Below, piece by piece: positions 23,310 through 35,459 of a stretch of DNA of 64,000 nt. The notes under the pieces are model-generated. The model was given only the letters and a program-made list of their open reading frames with translations, was not told the origin of the DNA and ran no database searches. Within the stretch, counting starts at the first letter, position 1. Each line of letters starts with the position of its first letter. The stretch is from Irpex lacteus. Its lineage: Eukaryota > Basidiomycota > Agaricomycetes > Polyporales > Irpicaceae. Location of the stretch: the NCBI GenBank assembly GCA_001986395.2, contig MQVO02000017.1, forward strand, positions 124,001 through 188,000, written 5' to 3'. The position numbers were made by a program, and so were the translations under genes.

Positions 23310-23840
23310 CCTTGGTTTGAGTCCCTCAGGCAATCCTCTAGCATCAATCTACGCTCGCCTGCGTTTCGGTCTCTCCCATAACGCGTATACCTCGGCTTGT
23401 CGACTTACCCCATTCACGAAGCTCTCGCCTGTGGCCTATGTGCTTGTCCGATATGATCAACGTTCAGCGTGTCACGCACGCTCTTTAGAGTCGGTCTTTC
23501 GGTCTCTTATTCTGCTGCACGGGCTCTTGGCCTGAATCGCTGTGATGTGGATCGCCTACCGATCACCGCTCGATCGTGCTGATCGTGGGGCCACTTACGC
23601 CCACCCGCTCCCACCTAAGATTCATCGGGAAGGTCGCGATGCTCGTAGATCTATGCCAAAGGCCCGCAATGCTTGATCTTTATCTGCCAGTGGCGGCACC
23701 ACGCTCAAACAGCTTACCGGTTTGATGACCGTTTGCAAGACGGGAGCAGGGTACGCATCCGGTATGTACGCTCGTGCTTCTTGCTTATCTACGCTGATTG
23801 AGAGAGCCTAGTCAGCTAGAAGTACACGGCTTTAACTGGT
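23310..23840 (+). other. Module 3, unit C-D
   Basis: A recognisable but eroded copy of the plus-strand module: ATCGCCTACCGATCACCGCT near 23550, CATCGGGAAG near 23620, and a donor-like GTATGTACG near 23762 followed by the acceptor region near 23803. The frames are interrupted, so this copy is probably non-functional. Confidence 0.3.
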
Positions 23841-24345
23841 CAACGTCTCACAGGTCGAGCTTCAAGCGAGTGTTGTGGTCCCTCTTGATGGTAAAGACAA
23901 TGCGCCGTGGCTATGGAACGAGCCAGCAGCACCAGGATGTCGGACACGTTGCATTGTTTTTTTAGAATACCAGGTATGTATCGCATTGCTGCTCTCCGTG
24001 CTGCGTTCATGGTCCTGGACTCACAAGTTGACGCATAATAGACTAGGCCCTCTGCCAGTGAGGTGATGCGCGTAGGATATGGGAATATGTCACAGGCCTC
24101 ATTAAAATAGGTTAGTCGCGCGTTACTGTCTTTCACCATAATAGTTTACCCTCTCACAAAACGCGATACTTGACTTAATAGCGAAGCAGACAAGAAGAGC
24201 TTGTAACAAGCCTCGCCACACCTTATACGGGTTCCTCGGACACGCTCAATCTTCCGGCCATTGCTACGTCTCCTGCAGAGACTTTTATATTGTGTAATGT
24301 CACTTAAGACCGGTGGTGTCGTACGTGCGATGAAGCTGTGGCCCC

Positions 24346-24615
24346 ATGGAATATACGAACAGATCTACACTCCTGCACTCGACGGTCGTCGTGCAGTTAT
24401 GGATTGAGGGACAATGCGATTCGGACGGCATGAGATTGGCAGGTGACAGTAATGTACTCGTTCGGCTAGAGGAGGCTTCATGGGAGGGAAAGCAGCGTAC
24501 ACGAGGGTGTGATCCCATTGCGAAGGAGTTGAATGTGCATGTGCTCCTGCGCTGTTACCTACGTAGTATCGCAACATTATCGCGTGCGATGTCGGAGGGC
24601 GCAGTCATGCCATGA
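24346..24615 (+). other. Module 3 distal exon candidate, unit C-D
   Basis: The frame with NVLVRLEEASWEGKQRTRG recurs in D-E (32938), E-F (39400), G-H (52432) and H-I (59040) in the same reading frame. That supports a plus-strand coding exon in beta-class flanks. Product unknown. Confidence 0.35.
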
Positions 24616-24838
24616 AACAGCTCTAGATGTACTTGGTCTTGCTCGTGTAGCCCGCACCAGTGATACATAGCGAGTTTGAAATCTAGGTACTCGGCTGCAG
24701 ATCGACGGTGTGTCCGTAGTGCGTAGTGACTAGCTGAAGTGGCCCGATTTACGATAGATGTTGCATGCTGTGTGAGGGGTATAACGATTAACTGTATGTT
24801 GGCGGCAATGGCTGATTGAGATAGAGACACACATGTGT

Positions 24839-26727
24839 TCAGTGTAGACTCATCCATCTCTTCTTCTTGAGCTGCCGTTGCAGAATTTCAAAGCTCTTAA
24901 GCTCGCCATACCAACCTTGAAGGTCTGCCCAGAGGCAATCTGCCCGACTGGAATCAGCACTGCGAGATGAGCAATGCAATAAGCGACGCACCGTTCGGCT
25001 CCAGCGTGACCGGATCTACGCCAACAGCTCTACGCTCCTCCCGCTCCTCGTACGCGAGCACAAGATCGATAGTTTCAGCTGCCAGGGCAAGCACTTGGAC
25101 GAAGTGTTCCATGAACTTTTGCAGGTCGTCGAGGGATCTAAAGAGGAGGACAAGGGCGCGGATGGTGGGATGGGTCCTGGCGTGATCGACCAGAGCATCG
25201 AAGTTGGCAGGAAGCCTTCTCCAGCTGTGGTCGACGATGTATGCGCACATGCCCACCACGCTCAAAACGGAATCCGGCGGGTCCGTGGCTGGTGCTTCTT
25301 CGAATACCAAATGGAACAGGTCCAGGCGCATGGTTGTCACTTGCTCCGAGACATCGAATCCTGCAAGAGCGCTCGACGTCAGTATGGGAAGCGAATGGTG
25401 TCACTGATCATTCAATGCTCACCGATGTGCAAGTAGGAATCTTCCTTGTGGCCCCACATCAGCGTCGTGAACTTGATCATCCACACACGCTCCTCGTCGC
25501 TGAGTCGGTGCAACGGGCAATTCGGGTTCATCATCACGGCTGTCAAGGCGAGGTGGACAGAGTTAGTGCAGTCTCCCCTGGCCACAATCTCCAGAGAGCG
25601 CGGTCTGCGTTGACAGGCAATTGTATTAGAGGTATGTGGCAATGAGTACGTAGGAGTTTGCCCATCCCATGTTATCCTCTCGAACGTAATATTGGTGGCG
25701 CAAGGAAAGTGTCTGATGTATCTAGCAACATGATAGAATGAAGGAAGATGGACATTTTCTATCATAATTTGGTTTCGCAGGAATGAGCTCGGTACGACTA
25801 TACGTGGCGGTATGTCCCAGTGTGGTGTGTCGAGCTTCGCAGGGTTAAAGCCTTCTGGGACGGGGCCTTCAATGGAGAGCTCTTTGAGCTTGTCTTGGAT
25901 GGACGGAAGATACAGAAGATGAAGGAAAGAAGTGTGTCTCTCTGAGCCTTGCGAGGCTCGTATTCCGCTGTAGTTCTGGATGACATATATGCGTTTGATG
26001 AGCTGGTGCACCGGTGTAAGTTTCGGACACCCTCCAACAACGTATCCTCTGAATATCTTGGCGTCCTCGTAAGACTTGATCCGCAGAGTTCTATCCGAGA
26101 ACATATGCTCCCGACATCTATTGGCCCAGAAGAGACAGACGAGTGAGCACTGTTTCAGGTCAGTCAGGATGTCAATCGGGCTTGGTTGTCCTTGATTCCG
26201 TGTAAGAGAGCTGCCCTTGTCCCGGAGATACTCTTGACGTTGTGAGACACGATCTACGTTAACGTAGAATAGGATATCGTCGAAGAGCTCCTGGGGAACA
26301 CGAGCAGCGAGCAGCCTCCATGCCTATTCACAACAAACAATACCATGAGTCAACAAACCACATAAACGACAAGCTTTCCTCCACGCACCTTGCCCTCCGT
26401 GTGTTCGAATGGTTCCTCAGTGGGCACGTATGAGTCAAAGTCCTTCCAATTGTGTTTCAAATCCGTTGGCGTATGCGAGAAGCTCGTCGGCTCGCATTGC
26501 AAGCCGGTAAGACCGTACGGCCAGTCCATCGACTGGTACACCAAATCCACGGAATCGACGGCCTCCGTCTGTTCACATACGTTTTCGGTCGATACGTATG
26601 GGCCATATTCGGTGAGATCGCACTCCCCGTTCGTCGGCTTGAATTGCAAACCTGGAAGATCGTATGTCGAGTCGAACGACTCGTATACCGAATCCACCGA
26701 ATCCACCGAATCGAAAGAGACGTCCAT
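24839..26727 (-). CDS. F-box protein, copy D (type II N-terminus, intermediate C-terminus)
   Basis: Exons at 26389-26727, 25423-26323, 24992-25360 and 24839-24939 join to 569 residues, the longest copy. Exon 1 has the type II repeats with an extra DSV (FDSVDSVDSVYESF). The F-box is VPQELFDDILFYVNV ... CSLVCLFWANRCREHMF; the usual Pro before Glu is Gln here. KLDTPHWDIPP carries an Asp for Gly. The last exon reads DCLWADLQGWYGELKSFEIL: it begins like the alpha class (WADL) and ends like beta (QRQLKKKRWMSLH), so it looks recombinant. Predicted SCF substrate receptor. Confidence 0.85.
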
Positions 26728-26877
26728 CGTGCTAACGACACCGGTGAATCTTTGTATGCGACGGTCTGGTGGAACGACTGGGAGGTAGAGACACGTAAGG
26801 CGAGAAGGGAAAGAGCAGTGAGCGGAGGTGAAGGGACGAGAAAGGAGGGGTGGAGCTGCTGCGGATGCTACTAGGAC

Positions 26878-27065
26878 TGTGTTATATGTTGTATCTAGTC
26901 TCCGACGAGCGAGGGGATGAACGCGGGAAATGCATCGCTTTCACGACGGAACGGAAAGCACGAAGCTTCTACACGTGCATCACACGTGCATTACCTGGTC
27001 CTGAGGCGAAACAGAGTGAGCCGTTTCTCGAGTACTCAAAATGATCCTATGTACTCACGCGTGAA
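26878..27065 (-). promoter_or_regulatory. Type II upstream block with paired CACGTG boxes (copy D)
   Basis: 188 bases nearly identical to 41765-41952 upstream of copy F. It contains two CACGTG E-boxes at 26972-26977 and 26983-26988, one helical turn apart, about 250 bases before the ATG. A TATA-like ACATATAAC lies near 26880 on the minus strand. Strong conservation between distant units suggests either promoter function or recent exchange. Confidence 0.45.
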
Positions 27066-27206
27066 TACAAACTGCTCGGACGCAACCATCCAGTACTGTA
27101 TCCCGTCCTCGTCTCTAATGCAGACCGCAACGACACTCGACGGGGCGCGTGGAGTAGAGTCGAGACGCAACAGCCCAACTACATCCAGCGCTGCTTCGAT
27201 TTCCAT
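27036..27206 (-). CDS. Small frame in module 2, unit D
   Basis: An ATG directly after a CCAG acceptor begins a 56-residue frame (MEIEAALDVVGLLRLDSTPR ... VASEQFVF), ending in a TGA just inside the type II upstream block. In C and F the same start is kept (MAIEVALDVFGLLR, MEIEAALDVVGLLC) but the rest differs by deletion or substitution. It could be the last exon of module 2 in this unit. Unrecognised. Confidence 0.3.
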   Translation of the reverse strand: MEIEAALDVVGLLRLDSTPRAPSSVVAVCIRDEDGIQYWMVASEQFVFTREYIGSF

Positions 27207-27275
27207 CTGGAAGTGCCAATCAGCAGCATGTCAACTAGCTCTTGTACTCGGGACACTCAAATGAGAAGAACGTAC

Positions 27276-27987
27276 CGCATTGCATTCGCCCACCGCTGCC
27301 CCTAGGCGTTATCGACACCGTGATATGGAAGTTGGGAGGACCATACACCTGGCGAGGTCGTGCACCACAATCGCATTGCGATGTAAGAACTTTTCAACTT
27401 AAGAACACGCTGCGCGCGTGTATGTATATGCCTGTTCTAGGAGTCGTCAGTTTGTTTGGACTGCGTGATGAGGGTGGCTGTCGATAGGGCTGGTATGTTT
27501 CTCTATATCTGCTGAGCGGTTCAGAAAGGGGCTTACCGATTCACAGAGGACGTGATACGAGCTAATGCTTGTGTGTCTCTTACGTGCATTCGACGATTTA
27601 AGGAGAGCTACGGGCATATCTGCTTGCATCGGTACCATAGATTTAGCTTGTCGATGCAACCTGGGCAGCGACGCGGACGTAGATTGATACGATTGGTGAG
27701 CATCGAGGCGGATCTAATACTGCGAGACGATTAGTGGGCAAAAGGAAACCGTTGTAAATGTTCAACACTCACAAGCGATGCTTTTGACGTACGCCTCCAA
27801 GATACAAGGCCACCTCCAGAGATTCTCGCACCTCGTGGTCGGACGTAACAATCTGCACAAATCCTCCATCCAGAACGTCTGCACACCCTATACCGAACCG
27901 GGAACCCTTGCAGTTATGCGTAACCTTACGCACGTTCTCTCCAAGAACTCACGCCAACCAAACGGTCGGAGTAAACAATCGGAAAGG
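27276..27987 (-). pseudogene. Module 2, unit D-E
   Basis: Contains the conserved block 27793-27948 (VLGENVRKVTHNCKGSRFGI, donor GTACGT) and the block 27276-27389 (FLHRNAIVVHDLARCMVLPT). In the second block the frame runs into a stop where unit C stays open, because of a small indel. It also carries the inverted repeat at its 5' end. Judged a disrupted copy of the small gene described in unit C-D. Confidence 0.35.
27934..27987. repeat. Inverted repeat, unit D-E copy (weakened)
   Basis: The left arm CTCTCC faces GGAAAG, so the outer stem has lost pairing relative to units B and C. Position and length are kept. Confidence 0.55.
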
Positions 27988-28595
27988 ACGTAATATATGC
28001 TACGCAGAGTGATACTTCGTCGGATACACGTAACGAGAGCTTCGGTGTTGGGCAATGGGAGAGGGCTGCAACCAAGTCGAGTGACGCAAATGGTGTCTAC
28101 GGCCACTAACGCGTGATGAGCAATGGGAAATGAATCGATACGTAACGTACCACATCACTGCTCAGAGAGTTTGTCTTGAATATCCAACCCACAGGTTCCA
28201 TCCTCAAGGCCTCATCCTCCTAGTGATCATCCTCGTTCCGGGTTGAATTGAAAGCGTAGTATGTTCATAGTGGACCATTAAACTCTGCGGGTAATTTTCT
28301 GCTTGCTCGCGGGAGTAGAATTGGTTCCCTCATGATTCATCTTTATGTGTATGGCTAAGATTCAGAGCGGGCAATGAGTGGGAAATGGAAGGGGATAGAG
28401 CAACAGACGGAAGTTGGTGTAAAGAGGCGATAACAGGTAGGCGCCCATAAATAAGGCTCGATAAAAATGATAAGATACAAACTTAGCGTGGGAGCGTTCA
28501 TTGGCTATACAAGTTCATACTCCGCAAGCCAGCGGCTTACTTACCCATTTTCGCCTTCCACCACGACGACCACCACAAGCGACACCTTGCTGCTT

Positions 28596-28646
28596 CCCTC
28601 ATCGTCATCCGTATCGACTACACGTCGACGTGGATGACGACGAGGG
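28596..28646. repeat. Near-palindrome, unit D-E copy 1
   Basis: CCCTCATCGTCATCC and GGATGACGACGAGGG arms, with CGACTACACGTCGACG inside. Confidence 0.65.
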
Positions 28647-30380
28647 ATGTAGTTCTTCTGTCTTTGCACGGGACAGGCAATGGTGGATGCCACATAGAGG
28701 CCGGTTGCGCACGAACAGGTTGAGCTGGACTTGGAGCGCGTGGATGCGCGGACGCGTTGGGAGATGGTTGGCAAAGGGCATAGTGCGTTTTCAATCCCGT
28801 TTCTTCCTGTGACGTCGTTGAGGGATATCTCTATAGTCACCTGTGCCTCCAAAAGTGCCCCTCCCATGTCCCGCTCAAGCGAGACTCCAGAAAGCAGCGT
28901 GCAGCATCATTCTCATGCCCGAGCTTCATGCTTCAAGTCCGTGCCTTGCGACGACTACGAATTAATTTTCCTCTCTTCGACATTGATATGTCATCCGGGC
29001 TCAATCATGCACGCAGAACGTCAAACGCAAGCTTGAACGTAGAAGCTAAATAAGCGCCAAGTGTTGACGCGGATGTGGACCAAGACAGAGGTAGAGTCGG
29101 CCGTACTGGCACCAGATGGAGGACGTGATGTTGGCAAGAGGATGTGTAAAGGTCGTGTTGGGGTCTTCTGGAGGTGCGTTAGATTTATGAATACTCCACG
29201 ATATCATGGACGCTGACATGAGTGAAGTATCCCTACCTTTCGTGGTCACGTAGAAGGGCTACGCGATCACTTTCACTGCCGCCCACTGTTCCTGCGTTCA
29301 CCGTCGCAGATCATCCCCTCATGACGTCATGCTTGGTTTATAGAACGTTCCTGATTGCATCGACGCTATGCATCGTCTTTGCAGTTCACTGATGAAATTT
29401 AGATATCGAAACATCGAGGGTGGCTCGTTTTGGGAGTGTGACAATAGGTAGTAGGCGTTTCGTGGACTGAACTAGGTGCGTGCCAGGATCACGCGTTATC
29501 GCTGTATGACTGATAGCTTACTCCGATTCAGCCAAATAGGACCTTCTGTAGCACTATCCCAACGACATCTACTACCACCCTCCATCTTCGAATACTTCTA
29601 AGGTCGGACACATGTACCACCCACCAACTCTTGTTTTGTACGAATATCAACGGTCCCCATCGCTCTCGCAGGCTTCTTTAGCCTAGCGCTATCACCAACT
29701 CTCTCCTCTCGGGATCCATCTGCAAGTGGACGCATGAAACGAGGACCAGCGAGGAAAGCCGACTGTAGGGATGGATGATTAACGACATAGAGAAGGCATC
29801 GGACGAAATTGTGGTTTCTGTGGAGTGACGGACGGTGAGTTCGTTGCGTCTCGAGATACATCACAGTACTTACGTCTCATCGCTTTTCTAGTAACGTGAA
29901 GTCAGCCCTGGTGTTGCCATCGCCGTTTCCTCTATCCAGCCCACTTACGCGGCCTCCCCCTCCTCCTGGATTATTTATTCATATCTCCTGGTTTCGACGG
30001 TTCGATGCTGTGGCCTCCCTCCACCTGCATCGTCTACGTCTGCCTAGTACTTCCTATAACGCTTGTAACTCGCCCAAGAGACAGAAAGCCGTTGCACATG
30101 TGCCTCGCGGCCAACGATACCTCCGCACACCGTGCTCAAGTTGCGCTCAGGCTGTGTCACGCATGCCGTGAGCTCTATAGGTCGGTCTCTCCCTAATCTC
30201 GTCGTCCACCGATCATCTCGATCGCCCCTCGATCGTGACACCTACGTCCTCACACACATCCACTGTCATCTAGATCCATCATCGCCACGTTGATCGGTCG
30301 AACTCGAAATTCGTCAACGGTCGACCTCTCCTCTAATAAAGACTCTTTGGAAGCCTACCGTCCGCGGCAGTAACTTGGGC
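28647..30380. other. C-like middle section of unit D-E
   Basis: Follows the order of the 21211-23309 spacer of unit C-D, then an eroded module 3 fragment around 30000-30330 (CTCGTCGTCCACCGATCAT). No intact gene is visible. Confidence 0.35.
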
Positions 30381-31629
30381 GGGGCCGGGGGGCGATCTCG
30401 GGGTGGACTCTGAGGAGACTCGATCCCCTAACCACCCACGCACATTTTCGTCGACACCTCAAGCACGCAAAGTCCAACCTTGAGGACGATATCCACGATT
30501 TTTTGTGATGACAGGAATATATTCTGTTTCATAAATCGATGCGCGACAGCTCGTATTAGAGAGACGTAATGGGACACTTGGTGTGAGGAGAGGAGGTGAT
30601 AAGTGTTAAACGTTAAACCCCGGATCAAAGGGTAACAAGTAAGGACTCGCGCGTACTTACCGTCTTATTTGTTACTACCTGGCTTACTGATAAATGCGCA
30701 GTAACATTTGCCTTCAAACCACCATGGCCAACCACGCTACTTGCTTTCGGCTTCCCACAAGGCCTCGAAGTTATTTGACGGGAGTAAATTGGGGCTACAT
30801 GCAATCTTCAAGGCACTGGCGATCGTGATCAACGCAGGATCTCGACTACAACGAACGGCGCCGGCGGCTTCCCTCATTGCCATCCGTATCGACAGCGTCG
30901 ACTTGGGTGACGACGAGGGATGTATTTCTTCTGTTCCTCACACGCGATCGGCTATGGTGGGTGCAAAATAAAGGCGGGTTGTGTAGGACTGGGCTGAGCT
31001 GGACTTGGGGCGCATGAACGCGACGGGAGGTGATTAGGTAAGTTAAAGGGAAGTTTTTCATTTGATCTCTTGGCCATCATCACGTTCCATGTAGCAGTGA
31101 GTTCTATAATCTTGTAAATTGATTCTCTAACGGCCAACAAGGGACCTGCGCTTGGTCTATTAGTATAATCTGAAATTACGCATAGCTCGGCGCTTTCAAT
31201 CCACGGAGCATGGCGGACGGAACACGAGGTGGGTGTGAAGACGATGTAAGGATGGATGAATACGTGCGTATACCAGTTTCTCTGGGTAAATATGGGAGTA
31301 CTTACCATGGCCACCGTAGCTTTTCACGGTATGTTGCCTTTGTCGTTACCCTGCTCGACAGATAGCACACCGAGACAGGCGCTCCAACCCAGCTCAAAAC
31401 CAAGACTAAAGCCCACCGTTCAGGCTATAGTACTCTCCGTCCCCGTCAACCTCGTGGAATAGATTTACGTCGCCTGAAAAGGTATCGGTCGGCTGTCTCA
31501 TGAAGAACCCGAGCGGAAGTAGGGCTGACTGTAGTGGACTGCAGCGTCCGTAGGTTCGAGAAAGGGGATGTGGCGCTGGAGCCTGGAGGAAACGGAAACG
31601 AGGGTGGTGCAATGAGCTGAGGATCAAAA
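30381..31629. other. E-like middle section of unit D-E
   Basis: A second middle section that resembles units E-F and G-H instead: donor-like CTTACCGTC on the minus strand near 30660, CCACCATGGCCAAC near 30720, a second near-palindrome, and GGTAGCACACCGAG..GCTC-type sequence near 31360. Unit D therefore carries two successive middles. Confidence 0.4.
30871..30919. repeat. Near-palindrome, unit D-E copy 2
   Basis: CCCTCATTGCCATCC and GGGTGACGACGAGGG arms around CGACAGCGTCGAC. Confidence 0.65.
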
Positions 31630-32520
31630 ATGAGTCTAAGGTACGTTTGTTCTTCTCTAGGACATATCCAATTCACATGTTCTGTCGACTTCCCAGTGCC
31701 ACTTCCATCCAGTTATGGATTATTGTCTCTACGCCGACTACGCTCACATCAGCATCTCGCCTTGTACCTCTCGCATTCCTCGCACAATAGTCTCTCCCCA
31801 TCGCACTGCCCCCATCTCCATTCATCTTCGCGTTCCTTCTCCTCCCTTACCCGCATCGCCCTACCCTTCACTCGTCGACTGGGAGCACGCACCGAGCTGT
31901 CGACTCGGGCGTTATGGTTTCCGTCGTCGATATTTTCGTCCATTCTGCACAATTTCCAATCTCTCACGTACATGCTCTTAACCCCTGGTCTCGACGGTCT
32001 CTTATTCGGCTCTAAGGGCCCCTTCGTCTCCATCGCCGTGATCGCCTACCGATCACCTCTCGATCACCTCTCGATCACCTCTCGATCGTAACATTCGCGC
32101 CCTCATGCGCCCCCACCCCCCTCCAAGATCAATCGGGAAGCTCTCTCGTTCCAAGCCGCATTTCTATTCTCCTGGATACGCCATGCTCAAATGGCCAACC
32201 TGTTTGAAGACCGCAAGCAGGTACGCATCTTGATATGTACACTCATGATTCTTCTAGTAATGCTGACCGAGACAGCCTAGCCAGGTGCCTGAGTCCCGCC
32301 CGTCGATCCTGAATGGACGGACGATCCTTTCGGGAACGATGCGCTGGTCGCTTGAGCCTCGCAATGGCCCGGGACCAACGCTATGTTTGCAGACCTGATT
32401 CAGCAGGAATCCAACAACGAGTCACTGATATAGTGCCTCATGGTGCGTCGACATTCATAGCTTACTCAAAAGCATCATGCACGTCTCTGATTACCGTTGT
32501 AGGTTAAGATCGACTCAGGA
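31630..32520 (+). other. Module 3, unit D-E
   Basis: One of the clearest plus-strand copies. An exon-like frame reads KINREALSFQAAFLFSWIRH ... EDRKQ and ends at CAG|GTACGC (about 32218). The next block follows the acceptor GACCGAGACAG at about 32276 and reads PSQVPESRPSILNGRTILSG in the matching phase. This aligns with H-I (SLNGPSIFSTMLRSVEP). A 153-residue frame (31630-32091) covers the upstream part and is also open in G-H. Product unknown. Confidence 0.4.
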
Positions 32521-32794
32521 TGTATACATGATCTTCGAGATGACGCGTGCGTGAGTGTGAGATTAGACCATTGGCATTGCTACGATAGGTGAGTCATGCG
32601 TGTTGCCGTGCATTCGTTCGCCCTCTCACAGACAACCATGGCTGGCTAGATGGCGAAGGAAACAAGCAAAGATTGTGAGTGTTATACCGTGAATAAGTTT
32701 GTACGTGTTTCTCGGACTCGTGCAATATAAGGCCGTCGGTCCACTAACCGTCACTAGCACCTCATGCAGAGGCTTTTATATCCTCTGATGACAT

Positions 32795-33151
32795 TTGAGG
32801 GCCGCCGTCGACAAGTCGATGATGCTCTCGGACTTGGCTGGGGCTGTGTCGCCACGTGAACACAAGCGTGATACACCTTTGTCGTGCCGTTATCAATTGA
32901 AGGACAAGTTGATTTGGAGTCAGGTAGCGAACGTACTCGTTCGGCTGGAGGAAGCTTCGTGGGACGAGAAGGGGCGTAGAAGGGGGTTTCCATCGCATTG
33001 CGAACGAGCAAATTCAGATTTTCGTGGGATATACTACATGTTTCTACTACCTACGAAGTATTGGGACAATATTGTCCACGATGTCGAGGAGTGCAGTGAT
33101 GTTATGAAACAGCTCGGGACGTACTTGGTCTTGCGTAACAATGGTATATAG
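32795..33151 (+). other. Module 3 distal exon candidate, unit D-E
   Basis: An open frame of 118 residues contains NVLVRLEEASWDEKGRRRG, the segment shared by all beta-class flanks. It ends 175 bases before the F-box stop of copy E on the opposite strand. Confidence 0.35.
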
Positions 33152-33325
33152 CAAGTTCAAGATCTAAGTACTGAGCTACGAATCGATGGTGTGGCCGTGG
33201 AGCGTAGCGACTGGCTAAAACGACCCGATTTACCGAGGCGATAGACGTTGCATAATATGTGAGAGGTTTGATCATTCACTCCATGCTTGTTGGGACGCCT
33301 TGCTGCGATACGGTTGTAGACGCCG

Positions 33326-35087
33326 TCAGTGTATACTCGTCCGTCTCTGCTTCTTGAGTTGCCGTTGCAGCATTTGCAAGCTCATGGGTCTGCCCCAATA
33401 GACCTCAGACTGTTCGTCATCCCAGGTGTCGATACGGCCTGCCAACCTGATATTAGTACTGCGAGAGTGGGAACAATGAAACAGGCGACGCACCGTTAGG
33501 CTCCAGCGTGGCCAGATCCACACCGACTGCTCGACACTCCTTCACCTCCTCGTACGCGAGCACAAGCTCAATTGTTTCAGCTGCCATGACAAGCACTTCA
33601 ACGAACGGTTTCAAGGACTCTTGCAGAACGTGGAGGGATGAGAAGAGCAGTACAAGGGCGCGAATGGTGGGCTGGGTCCTGGCGTGATTAACCAGAGCAT
33701 CGAAGTTGGCAGGAAGGCTATGGATGTATGCGCACATGCCCACCACGCTCAGGGCGGAGGCCGACCGGTCTGTGGGGGCTGATGCTTCTTTGAATACAAA
33801 ATGGAACGGGTCCGCCCGCATGGTCGTCCTTTGCTCCGAGACGTCGAAATCTAAGAGAGCGCTTGACGTCAGTATGGGAAGCGAATAGCGTCACTGCTTG
33901 AGATACTCACCGATCCACACGCCGGAACCTTGCTTGTCGCCCCACAGCAGCGTCATGAACTTGATCATCCACACATGTTCCTCGTCGCTGAGTCGGTGCA
34001 ACGGGCAGTTCTGGTTCATCATTACGGCTGTCAAAGCGAGGCGGACAGGGTCGGTGCAGGCTCCCCTGATCCTAATCTCCAGAGAGCGTGGTCTGCGTTG
34101 ACAGGCAATTGTACTGGGGGCGTGTGGTAGTGATGGGGCCATCTGTCCATCCCATGTTACTCGCACAAACTCGATCTCCGTGGTACGAGAAAAGTGTTTG
34201 ATGTATTTAGCAACGTGGTGGAATGAAGGCAGATGGACATCCATGAGATAGATCTTAGTATTTTGCAGGAATGAGCTCGGTACTACAATAGTACATGGTG
34301 GTATACCCCAGTGTGGTGTGTCGAGCTTCGCAGGGTTAAAGTCCACTGAGACGGGGCCATGAATGGTGAGACTTTTGAGCTTGTCTTGGATGGCGGGAAG
34401 ATAGAGGAGGTGGATAAAAGACCTTCGGCTCTCATAGTCTTGGTAAATCTGTATTCCACTAATGAGCTGGTGCACTGGTGTAAGCCTCGCACACCCTCGA
34501 GCGAAGTATCGCCTGAATATCTCGGCATCCTGGTAAGACTGGATATTCAGAGTTCTACCCGAGAACATATAGCGCCGACACCTGTTGGCCCAGAAGAGGC
34601 AGACAAGTGAGCACTGGGTGAGATCGTTGGGCATGTCCCTTGAGGTTCGTCCTCCTTGCTTCCTGTCAAGATTGATGCGAGTTCCACAATGTACGTTAAC
34701 GTAGAATAGTATATCGTCGAAGAGCTCGGGGGGAATGCGGGCAGCGAGCGATCTGACTGCCTACGTATCTCAGCAATAAGTCAGTGAGGACGGCATACGC
34801 TGCTTGAATGGATACGCACCTCACTTTCCTTCGCCTCAGATACCACGCCCTTCAAAACTGAAGTCGGATACGAGCCTGGGAGTAGACCATCCGGATTCGT
34901 CGAATCTTGCATTACAGGTCTGCTACCCTACTCGTACAAACAATCAGCGCTCAGCCGTTATAAGTACAAGCGACTTATGCCACTAGACTGTGCTCACCTC
35001 GCGTTCCGCTGCCCCAGACACTACTTCCACCAAGTCGGAATGCGAGGACGAGGACATTTCACCGAGTTGCAAAGCATCTTGCATCAT
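33326..35087 (-). CDS. F-box protein, copy E (type I N-terminus, beta C-terminus)
   Basis: Exons at 34998-35087, 34820-34927, 33911-34760, 33494-33850 and 33326-33438 join to 505 residues, the shortest copy. Exon 1 is MMQDALQLGEMSSSSHSDLV; exon 2 is GSRPVMQDSTNPDGLLPGSY. The linker between the two halves of the F-box (after YVNV) is shortened and unlike the others (HCGTRINLDRKQGG, MPNDLTQ for ILTDLKQ). Exon 5 is the beta type (GRIDTWDDEQSEVYWG), with an RQLKKQRRTSIH tail. The apparent stop after exon 3 (IGEYLKQ) is inside a 60 nt intron. Predicted SCF substrate receptor. Confidence 0.85.
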
Positions 35088-35184
35088 CGCTCTGTCAGAG
35101 CGTCGAAGGAGGCAAGGGAGCAGGGAGACGAAGAGCAAGGGAGTAAGAAAGAGTGGGACAGCTCCGCGACCATCGATGGGCCTA

Positions 35185-35196
35185 GGATATATATCC
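35185..35196 (-). promoter_or_regulatory. TATA-like box of copy E
   Basis: GGATATATATCC lies about 98 bases before the ATG at 35087, followed by a pyrimidine-rich leader. Confidence 0.6.
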
Positions 35197-35459
35197 CAAG
35201 GCTCCGTTATAAACGTGGAAAGAGAACCGCGTCCTCGGTGTTGCACGGAAGCTTTGATGCTGGAACGTTGGCAGGCTGTGCCTTCCTCGTTCCTGTGAAG
35301 AGATGATATCAGCCGCTCCTTGCGAGTCGTTGACTCAGGTTACTCAGTCGCAAAACCAAGGCTCTCTACCACGCTCAGACAGTTCCGTTCTTGCGAATAT
35401 ACCTTATTCTTCCCTCTAAGGACTTATAGGCGACGTTGGATCGGATGCCGACCCGCGCA

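Noticed and set aside
31749..32033. Minus-strand protein rich in Arg and Glu inside module 3
   Set aside because: An antisense shadow of the plus-strand module; not kept in other units.
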